From contig NC_135774.1 in assembly GCF_028453695.1 (NCBI RefSeq), forward strand, positions 8,308,001-8,372,000: a stretch of 64,000 bases of DNA, in the 5' to 3' direction. The notes below the pieces were generated by a model that was given only the letters and a program-made list of their open reading frames with translations, was not told the DNA's origin and did no database searches. Positions 47,656-60,185 of this stretch are shown here, piece by piece (the first letter of the stretch is position 1; each line of letters opens with the position of its first letter). The stretch is from Augochlora pura (taxonomy: Eukaryota; Arthropoda; Insecta; Hymenoptera; Halictidae). Made by a program: the position numbers and the translations under genes.

Positions 47656-49277
47656 CATTGCTAAGTATATTTAATGATGAATAAAGCAGTATGTATTGCT
47701 GTTCTTCATTATACATATGATCCTTCTGATGTGATTCCTTCTTCTTTGAAGGTTTTCTTTTTTCACGAGACGCGTTTATTGTATCGGCGCGGCGTATGAT
47801 GATGATGTTGTTTATGTGTACATTGTCAGATTTAAGATTATTTCGACTGATGCTAGAACTAACGTAAGTCTTTTATTTAATTCGAGGCACAAGTCGTCTA
47901 CATTTTTTCCGTTGCATATTAACAGAATGTCCGTCCACTCAAAACAGAATTCGCGTTGTATAATTCCTTTTTAGTTTCTCGGTGAAAAGAGTTTTGTTTG
48001 ATTTTTCAAAGAAAGGAAAGCTATTAACAATGTAAATATAGACTCTCCAAACTTGGAAGTTGGAAGAATTTTATTTGCCGAATGTAGTTTGTATGACGTT
48101 ATTGTTTTTACAAAATCTTCGGAATAATGAATTTAAATATAATAATGTTACGTTAATGCCAAATAAGATACTAAATATCGTTAATACATGAGAAATCAGT
48201 ATTCATTTTTCATTAGAAGGCAAGTGCATCCTTTTTCAAAGTAACGGATCCATAAGCTCAAGTTAAGTAGGTAACTGCTAGCGCATCGTTTCTAGTATTG
48301 TATCTATAATTTCTAAATTAATGATTATATTAATAATAAAAAACAATAATTTATAATTTATTTCTTAATTACGGAGGGATTACTGTGAACGCTTAATATA
48401 CGAAGGTAGTGGATTGGCTCTTTGAATTTTAACTTGAAAGATTAGATGTCCAATCTTGTTACAAACTTTATAGTTGTAAAATAGGACGCTTTTTTGAACG
48501 TTCTCGTAAACATCTTTTTGTTCCTTAATTTAACATATCATTTCGAAATTTTATAATCTAAATTTAAGAGAAGAATTCCTTAATTTGACATACTATTTCA
48601 TCATTTTTTAATTAAAATTTAAAAGATAAACGAGACCTTATGGTCGAGAATTATACAAAATGATCAAATTTAAGTTGAAATAAATAATTGTAATCCATGT
48701 TTTATAAAAATCACAATCCTTAGATGGTTATTTAAACTAAGATAATCGTCTTATTTCCACTTTAACAATTGACAGTTTCTATAATATTTCTTCTGATAAC
48801 AAGCTAATGAACCTAAAGTCATAAGTATAACAATTTTTTCAAATATCTAAAACTTAAATGAAAAATGATATATTTTAATTAATATAAAACGTATTTATTT
48901 ACAATTACTTCACTGTTTAAGCAATTTCAGTTAAAATGCAGTGACTGTAGATTAATTAAACGTTACTTTGGATTTCATTCTTTATGTTTCAAATAACTCC
49001 TAATCATAATATTTATAGTATGATGTATTAGATCACCAAGAATAAGTGACATTGAAAGATCAAACGTACAGAAAAAAAAGGTAAGTTGTTATATGTGTAT
49101 TAAGTAAATTCATAATCGGATTAGCCACATTTATAAAAGTTGCGTTGTAAATAAAGGGGGTAGTTTTTCTTTATGTTCATTAATAATCGGAAGTTTAAAA
49201 AAAGAACAATTTTTTTAACATTATACTATATGACACGTATTTTGTTGAGATGTTAAAAGAATCGGTTCACAAAAATT

Positions 49278-49460
49278 TAGGGGTGGGCGAGTATTTCGGG
49301 TACTGGTCTGGTATTTTTCTCGATTCGTAAGTTACTGATGCTACTTGCACTACTTGACCCGACTTCGATATAGGCTACTCGGGTGTCTAAAGCCTTTGGA
49401 CCCTTGACCTGATCCGTTCACATTCAAACCAACCCGAGGCTCGGGTATCCGCTCCCCTAT
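49278..49460. mobile_element. hAT-like MITE, about 183 bp
   Basis: Left end TAGGGGTGGGCGAGTATT and right end GGATACCCGAGCC...GGGG (reverse strand) share the TAGGGG and GGCG/GCGG pattern usual for hAT ends, with many internal CGGGTA motifs in both orientations. An 8-bp target duplication is not clear. Confidence 0.45.
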
Positions 49461-49743
49461 ATAAAAGTCACATTGGTTGGAATAACAAAAAAAGGATAAA
49501 ACCATTATGCTTTTCAACTTTGTTATCGAAATTTCATGAGTTACTATTACCTTTTATCTTTTTACTATATTTGCTAAGTGTTTTCGTAAATACTGATTTT
49601 CTATAGTTACCTTAGAGCTGTTAATCTTTTGTCAGATTTGTTTGTTCGACAGTTTTTCGTACGATACTAAAAAAGTAGTATCGTCTCTACTAAACGTTGC
49701 CACGTGATGAACGGACATCCAATAAAATTTTCTCTGACACCTT

Positions 49744-49895
49744 TTAACACTTAACTGTGAATAACCAACGTTTCTTCACACGAAAAGGAGTAGGTATTTG
49801 AAGTAATAACTTTTAGACCCTGTTACGGTAGCAGTTATAACAAATAATATTTACAGTAGAATGTGTCAGACTCTGTGTTCGCAGTTAAGGGTTAA
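49744..49895. mobile_element. TTAA-flanked MITE, 152 bp
   Basis: TTAACACTTAACTGTGAATA at the left; the right end reads TTAACCCTTAACTGCGAACA on the reverse strand (17 of 20 identical), with TTAA at both edges. Confidence 0.7.
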
Positions 49896-50699
49896 AATAG
49901 AATAATATTCCTCAAAAGACAAGATTTTTTTGAAATGTTAAAGTGACTAGTATATTACAGAATGTTTCATAAAACTTTTCCAAAACTTACAATTAATTTA
50001 AATGACAAAGTAAATTAAAATATGCTGCTGTTTTAATTATTTACAGCATGTAAATAAATTGTTCCTCTAACTCATGCCGTACTTCATATTTTATAGTTTT
50101 AATTTTCTAGTTTTATAGCTTTAATTTTTGCATCAGAGCTTATAACGAAACTGTAAATAATTGGTGACGGATTATGTAATAGCGAGAAGGGTGCTGACTC
50201 ATTAGACATCTGCTGACGCGCGTAAAAGGTAGTCACACGAAACTGGATTATTGGATCATTGGAACTTTGTCCAATAGATTCATCTGTCATCAATACATTC
50301 GCCACCGTCGTCATTAGCGTACATAGTTATATATTCATTGTATTTACCGTACTAGATACATCGTATCCTGTTATAAAATATGATAAAAACGTTGTTAACG
50401 AGATATTCTTTAAATATTTGAAAGGAATGAGTTAACATATTTCTTACGCGAAACACAAACACGTGATCGTGTCAATAGTAAATTAATAAATGTATGCATG
50501 ATCTTAAACCAATAAATTCTCGTGTGTCGAATCACCCTCGGGAAAGAATAATCAAGAAAATTCACTTAATTTTCCACCCGAAGTTTTCCAAACATCTAAT
50601 ATCGCGAACCGAATCCAGAATAATTCCGTGTGGCAATCAATTGCGCGAAGCAAATAAAAATCGTAGCCCCGAATGTTCCTTTGCTATCCGGTAAATCGC

Positions 50700-51290
50700 T
50701 TGAACAGCACTTATGCTGTTGTTAGCGTCTCTTTGGATCTCATTAACGGGCCCAAACAGACGTGGTTCGTCTAGCATCGTTAAATCCGTAGGCCTGCTTA
50801 ACGCGTGTAGCCTCTAAACAACGATAACCGAAAAGTCACGATAAATTCCGTTGACGTGGACCGGCTTTGCCGTGAATGTCGAGCGGATTACGTGCCGACA
50901 GAGCGAAAAGGGGGATGAAGCGTGTGTGTTTACGGAAACTGTTAGAATTCTATACGCCTGAAGTAGCCTCCCCACTGCGTTTCCCTTATTTGCACCAAAT
51001 TGGCCCAACCCCGTCGTCACGGACGCGTCAAGGTACTTAACTGCAGGTAAACATACCCTAAATCACGTGCCGGGATAAAGGGAAGAGGAGCGGGCCTGCC
51101 TTACTCCCTCGTAAAATTGCCTGTATCGCGAGCACCTATTGTTGCGTCCTTGTGTAAGAGTCCGCTTCTGTGTACAAGCTAGGTCTTTGCTCATATTACA
51201 GCACAGGTATACAGCCCTAGGTGCTACCAAAGTATTCTTTCTGATCTTAAGCCAGCCAGGCGACTGCATTTGCGTATTTTTCGAAATTAC
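50700..51290. other. GC-richer noncoding block
   Basis: About 0.6 kb of raised GC with short open frames on the minus strand and no recognisable protein. Confidence 0.35.
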
Positions 51291-51582
51291 ATAACGTTTA
51301 TATTTCCATATTAAATACGTAATCTTTCAATTGTTCCCGACTGAAATGCGTCAAGCTCGGAGTTCGCAGCTTGGGGGGTTGGCATGCACGGTTTCTCTCA
51401 ATTTTTCAAATTTCGGTTTCCATTAGGTTGTTGCTTACGAATTGTTGGAATCTTTTCTAAGACTGAGGTAATCGTTTAGTTATCTTTTGGACGATTTTAG
51501 AATGATGCAACGGAAAGTACTTATTGCGTACGTCGTTTGCAAGCTAGAGTTTTCAACCCTTCGATTGCCGACGCGACGCATA

Positions 51583-51612
51583 CAGTGACACCCGAAAGTA
51601 TTTAGACACCAG
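51583..51612 (+). mobile_element. Possible Tc1/mariner-type end
   Basis: CAGTGACACCCGAAAGTATT followed by TAGACACC; a similar phrase (TAGTGACGTC...ATTCGGACAC) lies near 58488. No inverted partner was found for either. Confidence 0.3.
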
Positions 51613-53204
51613 TGTAACTAAAGAAATGTATATTGAAAGGAAATAATCTTTCACGGTATATTAAAATTTATTGTATACATGTGAAAATACAGCAAACTTT
51701 CGATTTAGTATAAAAGGTTACCTTCATAATTGAAAAAAATATAAAGTTAAGTTTAACATTTCTATCGTTTAAAAATATATTTCAAGAGGTCAGAAAATGA
51801 CTTTTTGTTAGCGGTAATCATATAACGTAGTTAGATCGGTTATTTCATCTTGTAGAAATATAAATGAGGATGTTAATATAAACATTAATATTAGATCATA
51901 ATATTAATACATAGAATTAATATATAGAATATTCACAGAAGAATTCCACAATTTTTTCAAATAATAGTAAAATAAAATAACATCTTATTTTAATTTAAGA
52001 ATGTGTTCAGCTCTGCTTTTATCACTGGAATCGCATAAATTGCTATAATTATTATCAAGTTGAAATAGTTTTACATGCAAGGAATTTGTTTTCCCTAAAT
52101 ACATATTAGTTTTACTGGATTTTACTAGATTTTTTATATTATATTTTTGATGTGTTCAGTCCGACAAGTTCCCTAAACTAAGTCACTTCATCACTTAATG
52201 AATAATTTATTTTAATTGTAATTTTTCTGATTGTATATCATGTGACTATTACTGTTCGAACTGGAAAAAGCAGTTTGACAATATCCCAGGCCTCCCACCC
52301 TCACTGTAAATAATATTTATTATGGTTGCGTAATTTTATGAAACTATACCTAACTAAACTACATGTGTCAAAGCAACATGTAAATTAAAGGTATAATCTA
52401 TTGTTAACAGATTTCGCGCGGTATAATAAACACATACACTCGTATGAATTACAGTTATAGACTCAAAGTAACTTCTACATTTTTAATAAAATTTAAACAA
52501 AAATATAGCAAATATATAGCATACTTGTTTAATTCTATATTAGAAACAATAGAAAATAGATATATACAAATATATCTTTTTGTTAAATTTTCGTTTTGAT
52601 GTCTGTAACAATGTAAATAATGTACAAATAATAAGATGAAAAGAAACTGTAATAGATGGTAACGTACGTCAAGGAATTATTTATACCATTCACCACATTA
52701 TCATATTGTGTGTACCGATTAACACATTGTGAATAGTGCAAATAAATGCATTTGCAGTACCGATTTATAGAATGGTCTAATAAGTCTGCAAAAGCGAACA
52801 TAAGTGAAAAGTCTTTACAAAAAGATACAGTTTCAAAGTTAGTAAATATTCCATTTCTTAATAATTGCTGCTTTAGTACAGAATTTTGAACCCATTTTCT
52901 CAATTTTCAAAATGAATACTCGAACAAATTGCTAATAAAATATGCTCTCTCTTTAAATACTGTTTAAGAACGTTTAAAAAGTTCTGATATTATTAAGAAA
53001 AATACTGTTGCATTTAGAAGAGTCTATAAAATCGTTCTGTGTAAATATGATTTATATAATTTTTACAGCTGATAAGAAAACGAATTGGAAATTAATTTTA
53101 CCAAATGTTCGCTAGTAAAGTTGTGTCAATCCCTATCCGATGAGGTGTCATCCTTAAAATTGTTTCGTTGGTATTTTTCCTATTTTATTTTCTATGATCC
53201 TAAA

Positions 53205-53343
53205 CAGATTTGGATCTGTTAGGGTACTCATAAAAAGAAGATTAACATTATAGTTTGATATTCGTAATATATTTGTCAAGTAAAATTATCTAAACTATAA
53301 TGTTAATCTTCTTTTTATGAGCATCCTAACAGATCCAAATCTG
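53205..53343. repeat. 52-bp near-perfect inverted repeat, 35-base loop
   Basis: Arms 53205-53256 and 53292-53343 match over 52 bases with two mismatches. Arms begin CAGATTTGGATCTGTTAG and end next to the loop at TTATAGTTT. No coding content and no clear target duplication. Confidence 0.9.
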
Positions 53344-53439
53344 TTCCAGATTCGAGAAAACAATAAAATAATTTCCTATTGAATTCCATGATATTTTAAA
53401 CATATTTTATCCATTGTTATAAAATCCAGAGACTACTTA

Positions 53440-53830
53440 TGAAGGTCTGAGTTTTAGTGGTATCTAAAGGGTCGCGTGTGCCGTAAAATCTTCTCCACTT
53501 TCGCTCACCTTTTATTGGTCAAGAGGCTGAGGCAATTCGTGCAACAATATCCATTTATGGGAAGACGTAACCACCCTCGAATACGGGCAAGCTGATTGCC
53601 GCTGAGCTGATTAAGGAGCGACCCGTTTTACGAGGGTTTCGTTGACATGTCAACCACCGAACTTTTGCTGCGCATGTACGAGATACGTGGGTGGAGCTGA
53701 AGTAGGCGTCGCGACGCCGGTGGCCGGGCTTCTATAGGTACTCACACGAAGGGAGGAAAGATCGATTCAGATATTTTCAAGGAGAAAAGCTACCATTACT
53801 GCGGGCTCCACCATCTCGTCTCTCAGCCAC
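53440..53830 (+). promoter_or_regulatory. GC-rich segment, possible promoter or enhancer
   Basis: A compact GC-rich block in AT-rich surroundings, with TTCTATAGGTACTCAC near 53730. No gene follows that I can recognise; possibly the first exon or promoter of a gene beyond the window. Confidence 0.25.
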
Positions 53831-54834
53831 TAAGGTGTTCTCATTTTCTCATGCAACGTTAATGTTGTACGCGATGTTTATTCAACTGTTCGTCTATCGA
53901 AAGTATTTTTCAACGGAAATCTAATCGAACGAGAAATGATTTCTGCAGGTGAAACGTATCTTTAGTTAGAATTACGATTAATCGTTATCACTAGACTGTG
54001 GCAAGAATTATAGTATTTCGATTTTTCAAGTGGAAGAAAATATATAAATTAATAGAGTCTAGTATCATTTTTATTCTACTCGACGAAGGTTACATTTCTT
54101 TAATTCTAATTCTCGTAAAGTGACGTATGATAGAATGAGAATTTTAGTAAAGATTTGCAGTTTTCTAATGACTATTCAGTAAAATAACAAATCGAAATTT
54201 TACGGAGGAATGTAAAATTACTCGGATGTCTTTTGTTTTGAAATCTTGGAACTGGCACTTGTTTCATTAGTAAGTGAAATCAAAAAATAATAATTCTTTG
54301 TTCAGTTTCATACATTTATGTTTTACTATTCGTTTCGAACACAATTTAGTTATCTTAATCTCTGTGCATTATCATTACCAAAGATATTTGTTTTTGATTT
54401 GATGAAAACGTAAATTATGCAAAGTTTAAGCATACAATTCATGCGTACAAGTTTATTTTGTATAAAAATCTCCAATTTAGTAATTAAACTTGTTGTTAGA
54501 ACATAATGTCGCATTATTTCAAAATGCTATTTTAATATATTAAAATTTCACCCCTTTGTTAGAGACAGTGACAAAATGATATTTGTATAAAATATGTATT
54601 CTGATCTCTTTTGTAAAAACACTGTCAAATTAAAATTTTAAAAGATGTATTTTAACATTACTGATAGAAGTAGAGTTCAATTTATACGTATGAATGTTAC
54701 TACTGTAATACATTAAAATGTGTTTTTATATCCCCTTGGTAAAATCAGTGAAAAATTGTTTGAAAGATATTTCTCGACACCTTTAGCAAATCAGTGTTTA
54801 ATACAAACTTTAAAATATGTCTCTTCAACTGTTT

Positions 54835-54890
54835 GGTTGGGGTGAAATAAATATATGGGGTGAAATAAAAATAGGGTGAAATAAAGATTT
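54835..54890. repeat. Short GGGTGAAATAAA tandem repeat
   Basis: Three copies of GGGTGAAATAAA with variable spacing. Confidence 0.6.
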
Positions 54891-54979
54891 TATAAGACAT
54901 CTATCACTCCATTGGAAAAATAATATTCAACACTCCCAAAATGTAATCCTCCACTGGTAAAAATATAGTAAAAAATGAA

Positions 54980-55910
54980 TCTCTGTGATAATTCCAATTA
55001 GGATTTGGAACAAACGCGTTCCTTCCGAGCACCCTCGTTCATTCCCTGAGATCACGATTCCCAAATCTGTGCAAGCAACGACAAAAAAAAAAAACGCTGC
55101 TCCCTGGAGAATCCGCACGAACCGTTCAACCCCCCACCGGAATTTACAATACAGCGCGTGGCCTGTTCCGCCCTGTATTACCGTGGACAAGGTCCCGCTG
55201 AAAGAAAGATACGCTGGATCATTAGGGTGCATCAGCAGGGCCCATAAGACGAGCAGGCAACGGTGCGCGCGGCTACCTTACAGGACTTACGACCTTGGGG
55301 CCGTGCCGCCAGGCTAGAGAAGCCACCCACCGGCAACCGTTTTAATGAAAATAAGTAATCTCGCAAACAGGAATTGTAGCATCGTAAACGGTCGCGCAAT
55401 GACCTCGTAAATATGAAAGTTTCCTGGCTGGCCTCTCTCGCCTTTCTTCCTCGCTTCCTCCTATATTTTTCCCACTCTCTCGTCATCTCTCAGCCTCTTT
55501 TTCTGCCTCTTCTCCTTCTACCGCCCTTCCCTTGCGTGCTGCCCACTCTTGCTCGGCCTGCTGCTGCAGTTTACTGCAACAGTCCCGGCCCGTCGTGAAA
55601 GTTGGGAAAGAACGAGCCCGGGGACCGGGAGCGGGAGAGAGACGATCCGAGCTCGACGAGAAAACCGGGGGAGGGGAAGGGCGAGAGGAACCAGAGCATA
55701 AAGAAGCGGAATGGGTATTCTGGACCCCATTATAGGGCCCATAAAACACCTTTCTAGGCGCGTGGCTCCAAGGCCGTGCCGGCACTCGGTCTTCCGTCCC
55801 TTTATTGCCGGCAAGTTCGGTAGGTCGAAGGTGTTGGGGTCGCGACAACCCTCGGCACGGATTAATGCGAGGTTTTTGTCTCGTGTCGCAAGATTCTTAT
55901 TTGTTTAGAG
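54980..55910. other. GC-rich island, no recognisable gene
   Basis: About 0.9 kb with open frames of 60-120 codons in nearly every frame. The phrase GGGCCCATAA occurs twice (near 55237 and 55735). No protein was recognised; it behaves like a CpG-containing noncoding island. Confidence 0.45.
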
Positions 55911-57399
55911 AAATTGTTGTCGAACGTAACCTCAACGTTTCGATCGAGATTATCTTCCTTTCCTATACTACGTAATCAAATGTATTATGATTTGACTGCG
56001 GATTTGTGGATTTGGGAGCGAAATGAGGGGATGAAACGCAGAACAATGTAACAGTTGTCGATGGACAGAAAATAATTGTTCGGAAACGACAGCAATTTCG
56101 TCCATAACTCAACAAATCATTTTTCTTCTGCTTTTATTAATATTGTTATATAGAAGAAAATTATAAAGTTAGTTTTGCGTACACCTTAATTATTGAAAAA
56201 TTGATTAACCCGTTCAATCTTTACCCATTGTGGCCGAGAAGCACATTGCTTTTCGTGGAATTTGTGAACAATGTCATCATTATATGATTTGCAACACGAA
56301 CGTAATGTAAGAATAAGTATTGCGATCTGTATGGTGTTTATAATGCGAATAAATATAATGTTTTATTATACTTTTTCATTTTAGTCCTAATATTAATGGG
56401 AAAAATACTCAATTTATGGAGAAATGATTTATGTTTACGTTAGTCTTATTCTTACACTGCTTTTGTATTTATTCAGATTTCTAGCAATTTTTAAAGTAAT
56501 GAACGTTCAGAGCAATATTTAGTAAATTCTTTGTATATTATATTATGTATTATAGAATCCATCATTGTCTCGTAAGCCCAATGTTAGCAGTAGTGATCGA
56601 AATAAACAGTTATAATTCGTTTCGAAGAAAATGTTGTTCAAACTTTTAAGTTTCGTTTCATAAAATATATATTTATGTATGTTTATAAATATTTATATAT
56701 ATTTCTATGAATAACTATGTTATTTAAAAGGTGTTCTCATGGAATTACTACTTTCGTATCTGTACAATAAAAGTCTCTTTGAAACAAGTCCCCTTAATAT
56801 GTTTATTAACAAATTCGCAAACGTTGACACGAGTTCACGTGATTTGAAATTCTATTACGGGTTGCCGCTGACGTGAATTCACGTCATTTTATATTCTGTT
56901 AAAGTAAGTATAGCAGATATACAAATTATAAAAACCATTTTATTTTAAACAATAGATAATTGCAACATTGATATTTCAAAGCAGATTTTGCTATTTATGT
57001 CCTCGCGAATTATCGGTTACAAAACTTAATAATTAAAAGAAATTACCACATTCTAAGCATCAATTTCAGATGCTTATTATTATTTGTATTTGCTATAATA
57101 ATAAAGCACCCAGTTATCTACCTGTTACAAACCTTGATCACCAATCCCTATTATAAACAAATTTTCAATTTTTAATTTTTCTGCTCAAAAATAATAACTT
57201 TCAAGAACATTTCTTTATCTATTCTGATCAAACCATTATAATGGAAAAATGTCTTTCAAAATAGTTTTATAGTCAAAGTTCAAACACTAAAAAGTTCTAT
57301 AACTTCTTCAAGTAAATAATTTCTAAATAATTTCCAGTAAATAGGCATTATTAGATAAATTGTTAAGATATCTTCAAGAAAATGTAAAGCAAGTGAGCC

Positions 57400-57860
57400 G
57401 TCCAAGAAAAGAAAGTTTCGAGATAAAAGGCAAGAAAATAGTGTAAAAACGAAGCTGGAGAAGCCGAGGAAGGAAATGCTTCAGGAGTGCGCGTCCTTGC
57501 AGGAAGCGTTGCAGAACCGCACAGTGAAACCTGCATGGTAGTTGCTCCCTGGCTTGGAGATCTCCACAGAGTTCAATCCGTCAATTTTTCGAAGGGCGTC
57601 GTCAGATGGCTATTATGACGGCACTAAACAGATTCGTCAACGCCACGCGACCGTGTCCCTGAGAACTCAGGGCCAAGAGCAGAGTCCCTGAAGTCCCTCG
57701 AAGAATGTCTGTCGCTCCTCCGAGCATCCGGCGTTCGCGTGCCGTGCATTCTTCTCGAGGAGCGACGAGAATGGATGACCTTCCGCGATACACTTGTTCG
57801 GGATTCTGCGGGATTTCTCGAGGAAATTTCAGCAGTAACGTTCCTTCGGGTGGATCCGAC
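57400..57860. other. GC-richer noncoding block
   Basis: Raised GC directly upstream of the element at 57906. A 63-codon minus frame has no recognisable content. Confidence 0.3.
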
Positions 57861-57905
57861 GTGTAAATGCTACTATTTGCTACTTTGAAAATGAAGCTGA
57901 GGATA

Positions 57906-58249
57906 CAGGGTGACCAAAAAGTTACTTAGAATTGGGAAACGAGGAGTTCTTGAGGTCGTTTGAAGTAACTTTTTCCTTGGCGCAAATGCAATCCGTGGCT
58001 TTGTTTGAAAATTGTTAACGAAAAACAGTGACCAATGAGAGACGAGCTTGGCAGACGGACGAGCTGACGAAGCGCAATTTCGCTCCTTGGTTCGGCTGCT
58101 GTGTAATAGATGACTTCGCCTCTTATTGGTCAATGTTTTTCGTTGATAACTTGCAAAAAACTCGCGAATTGCATTTGCACTAAGGAAAGCGTTACTTCAT
58201 ACGATTTCAGATATCCTTCTCGATTCTGCGTGACTTTTGGGACACTCTG
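57906..58249. mobile_element. TA-flanked long-inverted-repeat MITE, 344 bp
   Basis: CAGGGTGACCAAAAAG at the left and CTTTTGGGACACTCTG at the right are inverted, each bordered by TA. The arms extend about 130 bases (57906-58041 and 58120-58249): AAATGCAAT, AACGAAAAACA and GACCAAT blocks recur in mirrored order. The mirrored arms also produce matching short peptides on the two strands. Confidence 0.75.
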
Positions 58250-59314
58250 TATACACTCTGCAAGTCTCGCCACAATTTTCCTGCATTTTCACTAATTTGA
58301 TAAAATATTGTGTTGAAGTTAATTGACATTTAATCGTTATCAAATGCAAATCGCGAGTATTGACCAAAAAATATGCATTCTATAAATAATTAACATCACT
58401 TTAATACTTTTAAACAATTTTATTTGTGTTTACTTGTCAATCGATGCATCCTTGTGTTTTCTTTAGAAAAGTATTTGCGTACTTATAGTGACGTCTATTA
58501 ATATTCGGACACTTTTTAATAATTTTTTTAAAACTGGACAAAATGATTTGAATGTTTTTTAGATGACAGAAGGACTAGAATACCAGACCGTGAATAAACT
58601 ACTTTGCTATGATTTTACTATTACTTGGAATGAGAAAACAAATGAAAAAACTCTCGTTTGTTAACATTTATCTGAGCTTATGATGAAAATTAAAAAAATG
58701 TTCTAATTTTTTAAATTTCGATAAGTTATATGTATAGTGATAATGTCATCGAAATTGGTTAAGGCAAAGTCAAGTTGCAAGCGTTAAAATATTTCAATAA
58801 CCTGCAAATATCTCACATTAATTGGTCGATGGTGTCAAACATCGATTTCGCGATTTTTAATTGTTTACAGCTCATATCAAATTCAGCCGATTTCGATGAA
58901 ATTTTCAACGTGCATACGAAAGATCGAATTTCCAAAACGTATTCATTAAATTTTCGTTATAGGTTTGAGTACACAAGTTAAAATAAAATGAGAGTATTTA
59001 TTTTCCTTTATCATTCTAAGAACTAGCAAAATTTAAAAAAAAACCATTCTAGCAATATCTGGTCCTTTTATCATTTAAAGATAATTCAAGTCATTTAGAC
59101 TAGTTCTAAAAAACGTACAGCATTTAAAAAGTTATCAGTTTAAATGAAACACAATCAGTATATTTTTATTAACAAAGGAGTCACGTAATATAAAGCATAA
59201 AAATTAGTAATTAAATTGGATTTGTTGTTACAAGATGAGACTCAAATAGTCCCACTTAGCCACATGGGTTCACGAATGAACACACCAATAATGCAGCTAT
59301 TGCAATATTAAGAG

Positions 59315-60185
59315 ATGGGTATAATAAATGTCGCACCATGCACTGTTGTGCATCAAAAAGTTGGAACAATTTTTAATCCCACCGTGCCTGAGAATAGAAG
59401 AGAAGAGCTAAAAGTTACGAGTTCTTCTCGAGTGCCTATGAACGGGGCACACTGTACGCGGTCGACATCGCCAAAATCTGAATTTGCTAACGAAATTGCT
59501 AGTGGAACACGGAGGTCTGGAAATAGTAAACGCGAATACCCGTTCGCCGTAGTCGCACGTGAAAATTCGAGAGGAGCGTGTCTCGCTTCGGTAGGGAAAG
59601 CCGCACGAAGAAGCGGAGCTGGAGGGAAGAACCGCGGGTGGACGAGGGGGGGGGGTCGGAAGAGGAGAAATAGGAGAGGCACAGAGGCACACCGTATTCT
59701 CTGATCTCAGCGATTCCATCATCAATGACTCCGGGACCTAGGATGGCAGATAAAAGGCAATTGAATTTAAATCATGAATACGAACGAACCGAGCGAGAAG
59801 GAGAGGCACGAGGTAGGGAAACAGGGGCGGCGGGACGAGGAGAGGGCTACGTAAGCCCCGACGGCAATCTGGTGGTAGCTTTGTGACGGTAATAACTTCA
59901 ACCCCTGGCCTCCGACCCCCGGGGCCGGCACCCCTTCTCGTTTACCGGTGAACACGCGACCCACACGCGCGCAGCTCGCACGCCGAAGTCGATTTACCTA
60001 TGCGTCCAAGCCCACGGCGGAAACCTCTTTGCTCGCGCGCGGCTTTTCCAGCCAGTAGGAAAATTCCGGGACGATCCATTCCGGATTCGCTTCACCGTGC
60101 GACGACGCGACGCTTTTGTCCGTCGCGCCGCGACTTCTTTCCCTGTCACGTTGATTAGCGCTTATTCGGTTTTAACCCTTTCCGC
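59315..60185. other. GC-rich island, no recognisable gene
   Basis: Open frames on both strands (up to 129 codons) of low-complexity Arg/Gly/Pro composition. It ends at a TTAACCCTTTCCGCTCGAAT transposon-like phrase at 60172. Confidence 0.4.

Noticed and set aside
55483..55848. 121-codon minus-strand Pro/Arg/Ser-rich frame
   Set aside because: The GC-rich island has open frames in almost every phase; the peptide is low-complexity.
59315..59725. Frames of 63-129 codons on both strands
   Set aside because: Same compositional explanation; no conserved motif.
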